NCBI GenBank assembly: GCA_963702755.1
Contig: CAVPDZ010000004.1
Span: 124,001-188,000, forward strand
Direction: 5' to 3'
Length of the DNA stretch: 64,000 nt
From: JAJPKK01 sp963702755
Lineage (GTDB): Bacteria > Pseudomonadota > Alphaproteobacteria > Rhizobiales > Xanthobacteraceae
The notes below the pieces were generated by a model. It did not search any database and had not been told where the DNA came from. It saw nothing but the letters and a program-made list of their open reading frames with translations. Positions 25,662 to 35,311 of the stretch are shown one piece after another (position 1 is the first letter of the stretch; each line of letters opens with the position of its first letter). The position numbers and the translations under genes are program-made.

Positions 25662-26636
25662 ATGATGAACAGGCGCGAACTTCTTCTCCGCATAACCGCC
25701 GGCGCGGCGGCAAACGGGCCGCTCGTCGCTTCTGCGCAAAGCTGGCCGTCCCGCAACATCACCTTGGTGGTGCCGTTTCCGCCGGGCGGCACGAACGATA
25801 TTTTCGCGCGCGCGATTGGCGACAAACTCGCTGCCGCGCTGGGCGTCGCGGTCATCATCGACAATCGGGGCGGCGCCGGCGGAACCATCGGCTCGACGGC
25901 GGTCGCACGGGCGGCGCCTGACGGCTATACCCTGATGACCGGCCATATCGGCACGCTGGGCGTCAATCCGAGCCTCTATCCGCACCTGCCCTACGACACG
26001 CTGACAAGCTTCGACTACGTGGCCGCGCTCGGTCTCGTGCCGAATCTTCTGGTGGTGCACCCGTCGCTGCCGGTGCACACCGTGCCGGAACTCATCGACT
26101 ATGCCCGCGCGCACCCCGGCAAGCTCAACTACTCGACCGCCGGAAGCGGCAGCGCCGCCGACATCGCCATGGCGGCATTCAACCTCGCCGCCAAGACCCA
26201 GATGGTGCCGGTGCCTTATCGCGGGACCGCGCCCGCCGTCACCGACCTCCTCGCCGGGCAGGTGCAACTCACCATCACCGGCGCGACCGCGGTGCTGCAG
26301 CATGTGCAGGCCGGCACGCTGCGGGGGATCGGGGTTTCAACCCTCAAGCGCATTGCCGTCGCACCCGACATCCCGGCGATTGCCGAGACCCTGCCGGGTT
26401 TCGAGGCGTCGCAATGGTACGGCATCGTGACGCCTGCCCATACGCCGGCGCCGATCCTCAAGCGCCTGGAGCTGGAGATTCGCAAAGTGATGCGCATGCC
26501 CGACGTGCTCGCGCGCCTCGAACCCGAAGGCGTCGAGCCGTGGGATATCTCGCCGCAGGAATTCCGCGATTATGTCGCGAAGGAAATCCCGCGCTGGAAG
26601 GCGGTCGCCGAAGCCGCGAAGATCAACGCACCCTGA
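25662..26636 (+). CDS. Bug family (TctC) tripartite tricarboxylate transporter substrate-binding protein
   Basis: A 324-residue periplasmic binding protein. A leader with NRRELLLRITAGAAANGPLVASAQ precedes the Bug fold: WPSRNITLVVPFPPGGTNDIFARAIGDKL, IIDNRGGAGGTIGSTAVARAAPDGYTLM, VPVPYRGTAPAVTDLLAGQVQLTITGATAVLQHVQAGTLRGIGVSTLKR and a C-terminal P-x-E-F-R-D-Y-V-A-x-E helix. Bug proteins bind carboxylates (citrate, terephthalate, other aromatic or dicarboxylic acids), often for TctAB permeases. No tctAB is in the window, so it is an orphan receptor. The ligand is unknown. Confidence 0.85.
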   Translation: MMNRRELLLRITAGAAANGPLVASAQSWPSRNITLVVPFPPGGTNDIFARAIGDKLAAALGVAVIIDNRGGAGGTIGSTAVARAAPDGYTLMTGHIGTLGVNPSLYPHLPYDTLTSFDYVAALGLVPNLLVVHPSLPVHTVPELIDYARAHPGKLNYSTAGSGSAADIAMAAFNLAAKTQMVPVPYRGTAPAVTDLLAGQVQLTITGATAVLQHVQAGTLRGIGVSTLKRIAVAPDIPAIAETLPGFEASQWYGIVTPAHTPAPILKRLELEIRKVMRMPDVLARLEPEGVEPWDISPQEFRDYVAKEIPRWKAVAEAAKINAP

Positions 26637-26865
26637 ATTAGCGTTGAGTCTGGGCAACAAGTGATCGTGGTCGAAAGATAAATCCCGAAACTGCCCAACA
26701 TGCGAGGCGGCGATCGACGATCGACGTTCTTGCATCTCCCTCGCTCGCGCAAGCCTGCCAAAGGCAGCGAATTGGTGTGGACCCATCGCGTGGTTTCCGC
26801 TTTAGGAGTGGAGTTGACGTGTCAGCACGCGCGCACGACGCTTTTGACCCATTGCTGACATAGAC

Positions 26866-27669
26866 TTAAGGTTTTGACGCCGCAACGATGTAACCGTGCT
26901 GAGCGTGGTAGAACCTTCCGTCATGCTCCATCGCTTCCTGCTCTTGCCACCACGACTCAACATCGGCCGCCGTGAACACACCAGTCGTTACACCCTTTGA
27001 CAAAGCCGAGGCATAAACCCGTCGGGCAATGGCGACGGATGTCAGTAAGGTCACAGGCTCAATTGCACCAACCTTGAGCTTAGCTTTCCTCATGAGATGA
27101 GGAAGTTCACGACCGATCGTCGGATTTCTGGGATCGCTTGCAAGCAGGGCTTCGATGCGCCGGGTCATCGGGGCGAAATCAGAATCAATAAATCGGGCGC
27201 CATAGTCGAAGTCGAACACTATAACGTGGCCACCGGGACGCGTAACCCTAGCCATTTCTGCAATCGCCATTGCCGGATTTTCCAAATAAAGAAAAACCCG
27301 CTCGGCCCGGCACAAGTCGCAGGACGCGTCTTTGAAGGTGAGTCTGTGGGCGTCGCAGGTCTGGAATTGCACGGGTACATTCAAATCCCGCGTCCGGCGA
27401 CGGGCCTCTGTTATCAGCGCTTCCGAGGTGTCGACGCCGTACACCAATCCTGTTTTACCGACCCGGCGAGCAATTCGGGTCGCTTCGCCCCCAAGTCCGC
27501 AGCCTACGTCCAGCACAGTGGACCCGTTCCCCGTGGGACAGAGTTCGAGCATTCGCGCGCGGTATTTGACTGTCGATGGCAGCCTGTCTGCCAGGTCTAG
27601 AAATTGAAAAAATGATTGCTCGTCCGCACTGCGGTCGACATCTTCGAAACCGCGGTGAAAATTAGCCAT
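26866..27669 (-). CDS. Class I SAM-dependent methyltransferase
   Basis: A 267-residue cytosolic protein. Motif I TVLDVGCGLGGEATRIARRVG (about 50-70), motif II VYGVDTSEALITEARRR, post-II DAHRLTFKDASCDLCRAERVFLYLENP and motif III VTRPGGHVIVFDFDYGA are all present, in the UbiE/arsenite-methyltransferase type of arrangement. The C-terminal 100 residues are a helical cap. The substrate cannot be predicted. Codon use looks less GC-biased than the flanking Bug gene, which may point to transfer. Confidence 0.85.
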   Translation of the reverse strand: MANFHRGFEDVDRSADEQSFFQFLDLADRLPSTVKYRARMLELCPTGNGSTVLDVGCGLGGEATRIARRVGKTGLVYGVDTSEALITEARRRTRDLNVPVQFQTCDAHRLTFKDASCDLCRAERVFLYLENPAMAIAEMARVTRPGGHVIVFDFDYGARFIDSDFAPMTRRIEALLASDPRNPTIGRELPHLMRKAKLKVGAIEPVTLLTSVAIARRVYASALSKGVTTGVFTAADVESWWQEQEAMEHDGRFYHAQHGYIVAASKP

Positions 27670-27726
27670 GTCCCCTTTTCCCTGTCTCAGGCGGCAGTGA
27701 GGTGCGTCATAGAATATCGGTTCAAC

Positions 27727-28709
27727 TCATTGTCGCTTGATGTTCGCGAATTTGATCACCTTGGCCCATTTTTCAGTTTCATCCGCGATGAATTTGCCGA
27801 ACTCGGCAGGCGAAACAGGAAATGGCGATAAACCGAGCGCAGCAAATCGCGCAGTGATGCGGGGATCAGCGAGGCCTGCGTTGATTTCCCTGTTGAGCTC
27901 GTCGATGATTTCGCTGGACGTCCTCCTTGGCACGCCGATGCCGTACCAAGTGCTCGTCTCGTAGCCGGGCACGAAATCGCCGAGCGGCGGCACGTCCGGC
28001 AGTGCTGCCGCGCGTGCCGCTGTCGTTATCCCGAGCGCGCGCAACTTGCCAGTCCTGGCATACTCGATCGATGTGGAAAGAGGCGCGAAGTAAACCTGCA
28101 CTTGACCACCGAGCAGGTCGGCAAGTGCCGGTGGAGAACCGCGGTAGGCGACGTGGGTCATCTCGATGCCAGTCATGTACTTGAACAGCTCGCCGGCCAT
28201 GTGGGGCCCCGTTCCGATGCCGGGAACGCCATATTTATTTTTCCGGGATTCGCCTTGGCATAATTTATGAATTCGCGAACCGTTTTCGCTGAAAACGCCG
28301 GATTGACCACCATCACCTCGGGTTCTCGGCTGAGACCTGCCACCGGCGTCAGGTCCCGCGCGAAGTTGTAGTTCAGCTTGTCGTAGAGCAGCCCGTTGAT
28401 GGCGGCGTTGCTCGGGACCAACAGCAGGAGCGTGCAGCCATCGGGAAGTGCTTTGACCACTTCTTCAGTAGCGAGGTTGGTGCTGCCTCCTGGCTTGTTC
28501 TCGACAATGAACGGTTGGCCGAGGCGATCGGACAGCCATTGTCCAATTAGCCGCGCCACAATATCCGGCCCGCCGCCGGCAGCGGTGCCGACGAACAGAC
28601 GCACCGGCCGTGCCGGGAACATCTCGGCCAATGCGGCGTGCCAGGTTACGGAAAGCGCAATGCAGTTACCGGTCAGGAGTATGAAAGTCCTGCGTGTGAT
28701 GGTCGTCAT
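27727..28709 (-). CDS. Bug family (TctC) substrate-binding protein, one frameshift
   Basis: The start at 28709 has AGGAGAGAG upstream and encodes MTTITRRTFILLTGNCIALSVTWHAALA, a Tat-like leader. The Bug fold follows: RPVRLFVGTAAGGGPDIVARLIGQWLSDRLGQPFIVENKPGGSTNLATEEVVKALPDG and then FINYAKANPGKINMA. A one-base loss near 28225 moves the frame into MAGELFKYMTGIEMTHVAYRGSPPALADLLGGQVQVYFAPLSTS to the end. With one base restored it has 328 codons. It is divergent from a LysR gene, the usual pairing of a Bug protein with its regulator. Confidence 0.7.
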
Positions 28710-28971
28710 GACTCTCTCCTCTGCGGTTAGTGGCAAACGCTTTGATCGATCAATCGCCGCGTGACCGAGCCGATGACCGCGGCTGCTGCTGCAGCCGCTC
28801 GATTTCGAAGGCATCGTGACCCAGGACGTAGTGATGCTCGCTGCGCATGGCCTTGCTCGCAGATGGTGCTAGCGCCAATGCGGCATCGCGCTCGTCCGTG
28901 GGTTGAACAATGCGCCGAAGGCCCGTAGAAGCGGAAGCCGCATTTTGCGCTAGCTATATTAGGAATTACTA

Positions 28972-29950
28972 ATGGCTAAGGCGGTCGATTGGGACAGCCG
29001 TGTCGGCCGCCGCCTGCGGCTACGCGATTTGCACGTCCTGTTTGCTGTGGTGGAGTACGGCAGCATGTCCGCCGCCGGCGCTCATCTTAATATGTCGCAG
29101 TCGGCCGTGTCGCAGGCAATCGCGGCGCTCGAGGACGCGCTGAAGGTCCGGCTTCTCGACCGCACGCCACATGGCGTCGAACCGACGATCTACGCCGACG
29201 CGATCATGCGCCGGGGAAACGTCGTCTTCGACGAACTGCGATCGGGCATCAAGGACATCGAGTTCCTCGCCGAACCAGACGGCGGCGAAGTCAGGATCGC
29301 ATGCGCGGACACGATTGCCGGCGGCATTCTCGCGCCGGTCATCGAGACTTTCTCCAAGAAGTACCCGCAGAGTCCTGTTTGACATTCAGCAGTCGAACGC
29401 CTTCACGCACGACTTCGTCGAGTTGCGCGCACGCAAAGCAGACCTAGCGTTTGCGATGCTACGGCCCTCGGCGGGCGGCTTGCGCGACGACTTGAACGTG
29501 GAGCGTCTATTCGACGAGCAATGGTGCCTGGCTGCAAGCCCGCGCAGTCGGTGGAGCCGGCGACGAAACTTAAGCTTCGCCGATCTCGCCGACGCCTCGT
29601 GGATCACGCCCTTCTCAGGCGCGACGGCGGAAAAAGCGCTGTTCGACGCGTTTCGCGCGCACGGGCTGCCGCCGCCGCGCGTTGCCGTCTGGACAGTGTC
29701 GGGCCAGTTGCGCGACTTTCTGAGCCGGCGCGGCCCGTTCGTTGCTCTCGTGCCGGTGTCATTCCTAAAGATCAATGCGGCCACGGCCGAATTGAAGAGG
29801 TTGCCACTCCGATTGCCGACACCACCAATGCCGGTCGTGATGATCACCTTGCGCAATCGAACACTGAGTAAAACTGTGGAGTTATTTCTCGATTGCGCGC
29901 GCGACGTTGCAAAAGCGATCGACAGGCCGCGTCGGGTGGAGAAGCTGTGA
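28972..29950 (+). CDS. LysR-family transcriptional regulator, one frameshift
   Basis: An N-terminal winged helix-turn-helix (LRLRDLHVLFAVVEYGSMSAAGAHLNMSQSAVSQAIAALEDALKVRLLDRTPHGVEPT, about 16-75) is followed by the start of the effector domain. A one-base insertion near 29375 shifts the frame. The next frame continues as VLFDIQQSNAFTHDFVELRARKADLAFAML and FVALVPVSFLK to the C-terminus. Removing one base gives 326 codons, a normal LysR length. It is divergent from the Bug gene and probably regulates it through the 262-base spacer. Confidence 0.7.
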
Positions 29951-30230
29951 GCCCGGCTTTTGTGGGAAACAATGCTCAGTGGCTGTTGCTGTTGTGCGCG
30001 GGAGCGCGATCGATCGTGAGAGCCTTCGGCCGCCCGGATGCGAAGTAATGTCTGTTAGTGGCCCATCGCGTCGTGTCGCTTTCGGCAGCAATCGGAGCGT
30101 AGCGGACTTACTGCGATGCTAGGGAAATAGCTGACCTCGCGTTCACGAACCCTAGGCAGCACGGCATCGATAGGGAAAATGCCCCGAGGCTCGTGTGACG
30201 CGGGGCTGAGGATCGGAAGCGCGCCGCCCG

Positions 30231-30731
30231 TCAGTCGGGCGTGATCGCCGTCACGTCGGTCTCCAGCATCATCTCGGGAAAAGCGAGGGAGGTCACGCCG
30301 ATCAGCGTGTGCACAGGCAGCGGCGCCGTCCCGAAATTCCGGCTGAGGCACTGGCCATAGGGGATGCGGTTCTTCATGTCGGTGAGGTAGGACGTGATCT
30401 TGACCACGTGGTTCATGTTGGCGCCATGCGCCGCCAGCTCGCGCTTGATCTTGTCGAACGCATACTCGCACTGCGCGACGAGATCGTCGTGGTGGCGGAT
30501 GTTGCCGCGCGGGCCGTTTTCGTCCTCGGCGCCGACGCCGGCCAGGTAGACCATCGTGCCGCGCCCGAAGCCCTTCACGGTGACGGCGTCGGAGAAGATG
30601 CCCTTGGTCCAGGCGGCGTGGTTGAACTCCTTCTTTTCGAACGTCGGCGACGAAGGCTGTTGTGCAGCGACGGGCAAGATGATCAGGGCAGCGAGAGCAG
30701 CGATGATGAGAACAACGTGATGAGTTCGCAT
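30231..30731 (-). CDS. Secreted RidA family protein
   Basis: A 166-residue protein with an N-terminal signal peptide (VVLIIAALAALIILPVAAQ) and then a RidA/YjgF domain: FSDAVTVKGFGRGTMVYLAGVGAEDENG, CEYAFDKIKRELAAHGANMNHVVKITSYLTDMKNRIPY and TLIGVTSLAFPEMMLETDVTAI. Cytosolic RidA hydrolyses reactive 2-aminoacrylate. Periplasmic versions like this are less well understood and often lack deaminase activity. The arginine that binds carboxylate in active RidA is not obvious here. Confidence 0.8.
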   Translation of the reverse strand: MRTHHVVLIIAALAALIILPVAAQQPSSPTFEKKEFNHAAWTKGIFSDAVTVKGFGRGTMVYLAGVGAEDENGPRGNIRHHDDLVAQCEYAFDKIKRELAAHGANMNHVVKITSYLTDMKNRIPYGQCLSRNFGTAPLPVHTLIGVTSLAFPEMMLETDVTAITPD

Positions 30732-30897
30732 GGGACCTCCCAGGGCGCGACGGATGAATTCGCAATCGTATCACCCACGGCGGCGTAGGCCAGAGATCTC
30801 GGCGTACGATTGCGCGCGCTCAGCCGCGGAATTTTTAGGGACTGCATGCGCTGCGTCGTCAACTCGATAACAGACGAGAATGCGATGAAATCGCCAG

Positions 30898-32361
30898 TTG
30901 CAGTATTATAAGCGGCTGTCGACGTACGTTTTTGCGACCTCAGAGCTATCGCCGCATGCCACCACCTATCCGAGCACAACCACCCGAAGCCGGCAGCAAA
31001 ATTCGCCGTATCGACGTTACGGGCGTCGCCCGGCCGCTGAATTCCTGCGCCTGGCGAACTACGTCATGGTCATTGTGCTCGGCCAATTCAGCGCGTTCTA
31101 CGTCTGGAAAATAATCGAAGCGATCGTATTCGGCGGGGAGTTGGGCGTGCCGGTGTTCGCGGTATTGCTTACGATCTGCGGGGGCTACGCCTGGCTTGGG
31201 TGGCAGGGCATGGGCGCGATTACGTTGCGCCTCCAGAAGTCGACGATCGCGGCCCTGTTCTTCATGGGGATCGCGGGGCTCTTAGTGCTCCTGTTGGGCG
31301 TCGTGGGGCTGACGCAACCTGCCGATAAAATCGATACCCCTCAGGTTCTCAATTTGCTTGTGATCGGCGGCCTGCTGACGCTTACCGGAGTATCGGTTGG
31401 AACGGCCTTATTGGTCGCGCGAAGCCGGCGCTTCAAGGGGCTTGATCTTTCGCTTAAGCAGTTCCTGCAACATTCTGAAGCCTTGCAGCGCGCAAACCGC
31501 TTCGCGATCCGATACGAGCCGCAGAGCAAAGCGCTCGGCATACTCTATGCTCTCGGCGGCGCAGTCTTACTCGTCGGCTGGAACGGATTGCCGGAGTCGT
31601 TCATTCGGCTGGGCGCCAATTCGTATTTCCTCCCATTGTTCGGCTGGCTGTGCCTTCTTCGGGCTCGCATCCATCTGCAACCCAATTTCAGCACTTTGGT
31701 CGCTGCCGACGCCCGCCGTCCGATTCTCTTTCTCCGGTCATTTCAGGACGATCGGAAGCCGGGGCGCTTCCAGCTTGGGTGGACGTTCGTGGACTATTCG
31801 CTTGAGTCCCGCCTTGGCAGTTACTTCAGCCACTTTGGACCGTTTATCGCTGTCGGATCGAGGACAGACCCTGCGCCGACACTCGGTGCCGCCAGGGCCT
31901 TTCTGTCCGATGCCGAATGGCAAGCGTCCGTATCTGGGTGGATGGTCTCTGCCTCTGTCATAGTGCTTTTTGTCGGCACGACCGAAAGCGTGAATTGGGA
32001 ACTCAGGCACGTTATCGATCGCGGCTACCTCGATAAACTCATTCTGCTGTTTCCGCAGATGCAGCGGCGGTTTGAGAGTTTGGTTTTTCGAGGACGCGGA
32101 GTCGAACAAGATGCGGCGGAACGGCTGGCAAAGCTGAAGGCGGACTTTCGGGGTTCGCTATGGGAGCGGGCGATCAGTGAGCTGAGCCATCCAAAAGACA
32201 TTCGCGCCATCAGCTTCGACCCCGACGGCGCGGTGACTCTCGTGAGTTGCCGCAGTCGAAATCGGGACTCCTATCACCTTGCCGCGATGGTGACTCACTA
32301 TCTCCAACTGCAATGCATGGCGATGGCCCAAGATCACGGACAGCGGTTATCGACCGGATGA
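30898..32361 (+). CDS. Multi-pass membrane protein with a possible TIR-like cytoplasmic domain
   Basis: 487 residues from a TTG; the true start may be later (ATG at 31066). Two membrane blocks (VMVIVLGQFSAFYVWKIIEAIV through LLVLLLGVVGLTQ, and ILYALGGAVLLVGWNGLPESF with YFLPLFGWLCLL) are followed by a soluble domain of about 210 residues. It opens with RRPILFLRSFQDD (about 270-283) and contains VIVLFVGTTESVNWELRHVIDRGYLDKLILLFP (about 355-388). The order of a beta-strand with an R-S-F start, an acidic pair, then T-E-S-V-x-W-E-L resembles bacterial TIR-like folds, with WEL in the place of the catalytic glutamate helix. This is a weak, visual resemblance. Function unknown. Confidence 0.6.
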   Translation: MQYYKRLSTYVFATSELSPHATTYPSTTTRSRQQNSPYRRYGRRPAAEFLRLANYVMVIVLGQFSAFYVWKIIEAIVFGGELGVPVFAVLLTICGGYAWLGWQGMGAITLRLQKSTIAALFFMGIAGLLVLLLGVVGLTQPADKIDTPQVLNLLVIGGLLTLTGVSVGTALLVARSRRFKGLDLSLKQFLQHSEALQRANRFAIRYEPQSKALGILYALGGAVLLVGWNGLPESFIRLGANSYFLPLFGWLCLLRARIHLQPNFSTLVAADARRPILFLRSFQDDRKPGRFQLGWTFVDYSLESRLGSYFSHFGPFIAVGSRTDPAPTLGAARAFLSDAEWQASVSGWMVSASVIVLFVGTTESVNWELRHVIDRGYLDKLILLFPQMQRRFESLVFRGRGVEQDAAERLAKLKADFRGSLWERAISELSHPKDIRAISFDPDGAVTLVSCRSRNRDSYHLAAMVTHYLQLQCMAMAQDHGQRLSTG

Positions 32362-32489
32362 TTGGGCGGGCATTGGAAAAGCCTTCCGCAAATTCGGGCA
32401 GAAGCTCCTGATCATTTTTGCCAAATGTTCCCGGGACAACTCAGGCCCATCTGCCCCAATATGCTCTGGGAGGCCGTTGAGGATCGGAA

Positions 32490-35039
32490 ATGCGCGGGTG
32501 GGAATACAAGCACTTTTGCGGCGCCGATCGGCAGCGCCGCGTGATGCTATACGGGCCGTCGCTTGCGGCATTGGCCCTCGGAACACTGCTGCCCGGGGCG
32601 GCGCGCGCCCAGACGACGCTTCCCGACATCAACGTGATTGCGACCACACCGTTGTCGCGTTCGCAAAGCAACGCGCCGAGACCCGCGGCACGGCCGCCCA
32701 GCAACGCTCCTGTCCGGCGGGCGACGTCCGCCCCCGCCGCCCGCGCGCCGGCGACTGCGGCCCAGGCTGCACCCGCGCAATCGGCGTCGGCGCAACCAGC
32801 ACAGCCCACCGCCGGTACGGGCCTTGATCGCGATAAAGTCCCATCGAATACCAGCGTGCTGACCTCTGCCGACTTCAGCCCCGACCGATCGGTGGGCCTG
32901 CTCGATTCCCTTGTCACCAATTTGCCGGGCGTGTCGCTCGGAGACCAGACCGGCAACCCGTTCCAGCGCGACCTCAATTATCGAGGTTTTGTCGCGTCGC
33001 CCGTGCAAGGTACCCCGCAAGGCATCGCCGTCTACCAGAACGGCGTGCGCATCAATGAATCCTTCGGTGACGTCGTCAATTGGGACTTCATCCCGGAAAC
33101 GGCGATTCGCCGGCTCGATCTCGTCCCCAACAATCCGATCTTCGGTCTCAACGCGATCGGCGGCGCCATCAGCATCGAGATGAAGAACGGCTTCAACTAT
33201 CAAGGCGCCGAAGCGGACGTAACCTTCGGCTCTTACGGGCGACGTTCGGCCGTCGTTCAAGCCGGCAAGCAGGACGGCAATCTTTCGATCTACGCCGCAT
33301 TTGACGCGATCAATGACAACGGCTGGCGTCAGTTCTCGTCGGCATCATCGTTGCGCCGCATGTACATCGACCTCGGCGCGCGCAACGACACGACCGAATT
33401 CCACATCAACTTTACCGGAGCCGACAACAATCTCGGCTCAGTCGCGGCGACGCCGGTGCAGATGCTCAACCAGAATTGGGCATCGGTCTATACGTGGCCG
33501 CAGACCACCCATCTCCAACTGGCGTTCCTCAACTCAAGCCTCAGCGTATCGCCCACCGACACGCTCACGTTGCAAGGCAACACCTACTACCGCGGCTTTT
33601 GGCAGGCGCATGTGGACGGCAACGGCACCGATGCGGCGCCTTGCGGCACGGCGCCGGAAACACTGTGCATCGGCGACAACCTCGATCCCATCAACCAACA
33701 CGCCACCATTCTCGACAATATCAGCCCCGGCGCGTTTCTGGGCGAGATCGACCGCAACTGGACGGCGAGCAACACCTTCGGCGGCACCGCGCAGGCGACC
33801 AGCACGGCAAAGGTGTTCGGACACGACAACCACTTCGTCGTCGGCGTCAGCGTCGATCATGGCCACACCCAGTTCAATGCGACGAGCGAGCTTGGCACCA
33901 TCGACCAAAATCTGTTCGTGAACGGCACCGGCGTCTACATCGACCAACCGCTCGACGACATATCGCCGGTCAACATCCTGGCGCTCAACACCTATACCGG
34001 CATCTTCGCGACCGACACCTTCGACATCACCTCGAAACTGTCGCTGACGGCCGGGGCGCGATTCAATATCGCCCAAATCAATATTCTGGATCAGACCGGA
34101 ACCAATCCGGCGCTCAACAGCAGCGACCATTACGAACGTCTCAACCCGGTCATCGGCGCGACCTACAAATTTGGTGCGCCCCTCACCCTCTACGGCGGAT
34201 ATTCGGAGGCAAACCGCACGCCGACGCCGCTCGAGCTCGGGTGCTCGAGCCCGACCCAGCCGTGCATGATCGACAGCTTCCTGATCGCGGATCCGCCGCT
34301 CAAGCAGGTGGTATCGCACACCTATGAAGCGGGTTTCCGTGGGAGCATCGGCGACAATGACAAGACCGGACGATTGACCTGGGGCTTGGGCGGCTTCCGT
34401 ACGTCGCTGACCAACGACATTATTAATATCGCCAGCACGATACCGATGTTCGGCTATTTTCAGAACATCCCGAAAGACCTGCGTGAGGGAATCGAGGCTA
34501 AGGTCAACTATAAGCGCGATCGCCTGAACCTCTACGCAAATTACACTTTTATCGACGCAACCTATCAGACGACGGTTCTGATTTCCTCACCCAACAATCC
34601 GTTCGCGGATCCGACGACGGGCAACATCCTGGTGACGCCAGGGGATCACATCCCCGCCATCCCGGCCCATCGTTTCAAGGCCGGATTTGAATACAATATC
34701 ACCGAGCCCTGGAAATTTGGTGCCGACCTCAACGTCGTCGGCAGCCAATGGCTTATTCATGACGATTCCAACCTCAATCCCCAGGTCCCCGCTTACTGGG
34801 TCGTGAACCTGCACACCTCGTATCAGGTCAACAAGAACATCGAAGTCTTCGGCCTCATCAACAACCTCTTCAACCAGCACTACTACGCCGCCGGAACTTT
34901 CTTCCAGACCAATGGCGGCCAGGGCATCTTCAACAGCAACACCGCCGGCAATCCGGGTTTCCTCAATCTGACCGATCCGCGAACCTTCGTGCCCGGTATG
35001 CCCTTCGCCGCCTATGCCGGCGTGCGCGCAAAGCTATGA
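32490..35039 (+). CDS. TonB-dependent outer-membrane receptor
   Basis: Up to 849 residues; ATG at 32541 (MLYGPSLAALALGTLLPGAARAQ) gives a cleaner signal peptide. A Pro/Ala/Gln linker precedes the plug (about 115-235: SVGLLDSLVTNLPGVSLGDQTGNPFQRDLNYRGF, GIAVYQNGVRINESFGD, RLDLVPNNPIFGLNAIGGAISIEMKNGF). A 22-strand barrel follows, with late strands VFGLINNLFNQHYYAAGTFF and FVPGMPFAAYAGVRAKL. No Fur box or sigma/anti-sigma pair is adjacent, so the ligand (siderophore, metal or small organic) is unknown. A strong terminator follows. Confidence 0.88.
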   Translation: MRGWEYKHFCGADRQRRVMLYGPSLAALALGTLLPGAARAQTTLPDINVIATTPLSRSQSNAPRPAARPPSNAPVRRATSAPAARAPATAAQAAPAQSASAQPAQPTAGTGLDRDKVPSNTSVLTSADFSPDRSVGLLDSLVTNLPGVSLGDQTGNPFQRDLNYRGFVASPVQGTPQGIAVYQNGVRINESFGDVVNWDFIPETAIRRLDLVPNNPIFGLNAIGGAISIEMKNGFNYQGAEADVTFGSYGRRSAVVQAGKQDGNLSIYAAFDAINDNGWRQFSSASSLRRMYIDLGARNDTTEFHINFTGADNNLGSVAATPVQMLNQNWASVYTWPQTTHLQLAFLNSSLSVSPTDTLTLQGNTYYRGFWQAHVDGNGTDAAPCGTAPETLCIGDNLDPINQHATILDNISPGAFLGEIDRNWTASNTFGGTAQATSTAKVFGHDNHFVVGVSVDHGHTQFNATSELGTIDQNLFVNGTGVYIDQPLDDISPVNILALNTYTGIFATDTFDITSKLSLTAGARFNIAQINILDQTGTNPALNSSDHYERLNPVIGATYKFGAPLTLYGGYSEANRTPTPLELGCSSPTQPCMIDSFLIADPPLKQVVSHTYEAGFRGSIGDNDKTGRLTWGLGGFRTSLTNDIINIASTIPMFGYFQNIPKDLREGIEAKVNYKRDRLNLYANYTFIDATYQTTVLISSPNNPFADPTTGNILVTPGDHIPAIPAHRFKAGFEYNITEPWKFGADLNVVGSQWLIHDDSNLNPQVPAYWVVNLHTSYQVNKNIEVFGLINNLFNQHYYAAGTFFQTNGGQGIFNSNTAGNPGFLNLTDPRTFVPGMPFAAYAGVRAKL

Positions 35040-35051
35040 GCGCGCGTCGGC

Positions 35052-35110
35052 AAGCGGGCGTCCCGCTCTATTCCCGTGCTTTGGCGACAAAGCAAGCGGG
35101 ACGCCCGCTT
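35052..35110 (+). terminator. Terminator hairpin of the TonB receptor gene
   Basis: aagcgggcgtcccgct and its exact complement agcgggacgcccgctt form a 16-bp stem around a loop of about 27 bases, followed by tttctctt. It starts 12 bases after the receptor stop codon. Confidence 0.7.
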
Positions 35111-35311
35111 TCTCTTCATCGCCAACGACACGGTGCTCCATCACGAGAAGCCCTGATCGTTGGCGCGGCTTCGCCGCAGCATCATTCACGGGCTGGGAGA
35201 CATCCAATTGCTTTCGCCGGTTTGCATGTGCCGCGGAAAGCGGCACCGGCTGCGCGCCGCACGCTGCGGCACGGTCATCACCGGCTCTGATCTGTCAGAT
35301 GGCTGCAGCGG

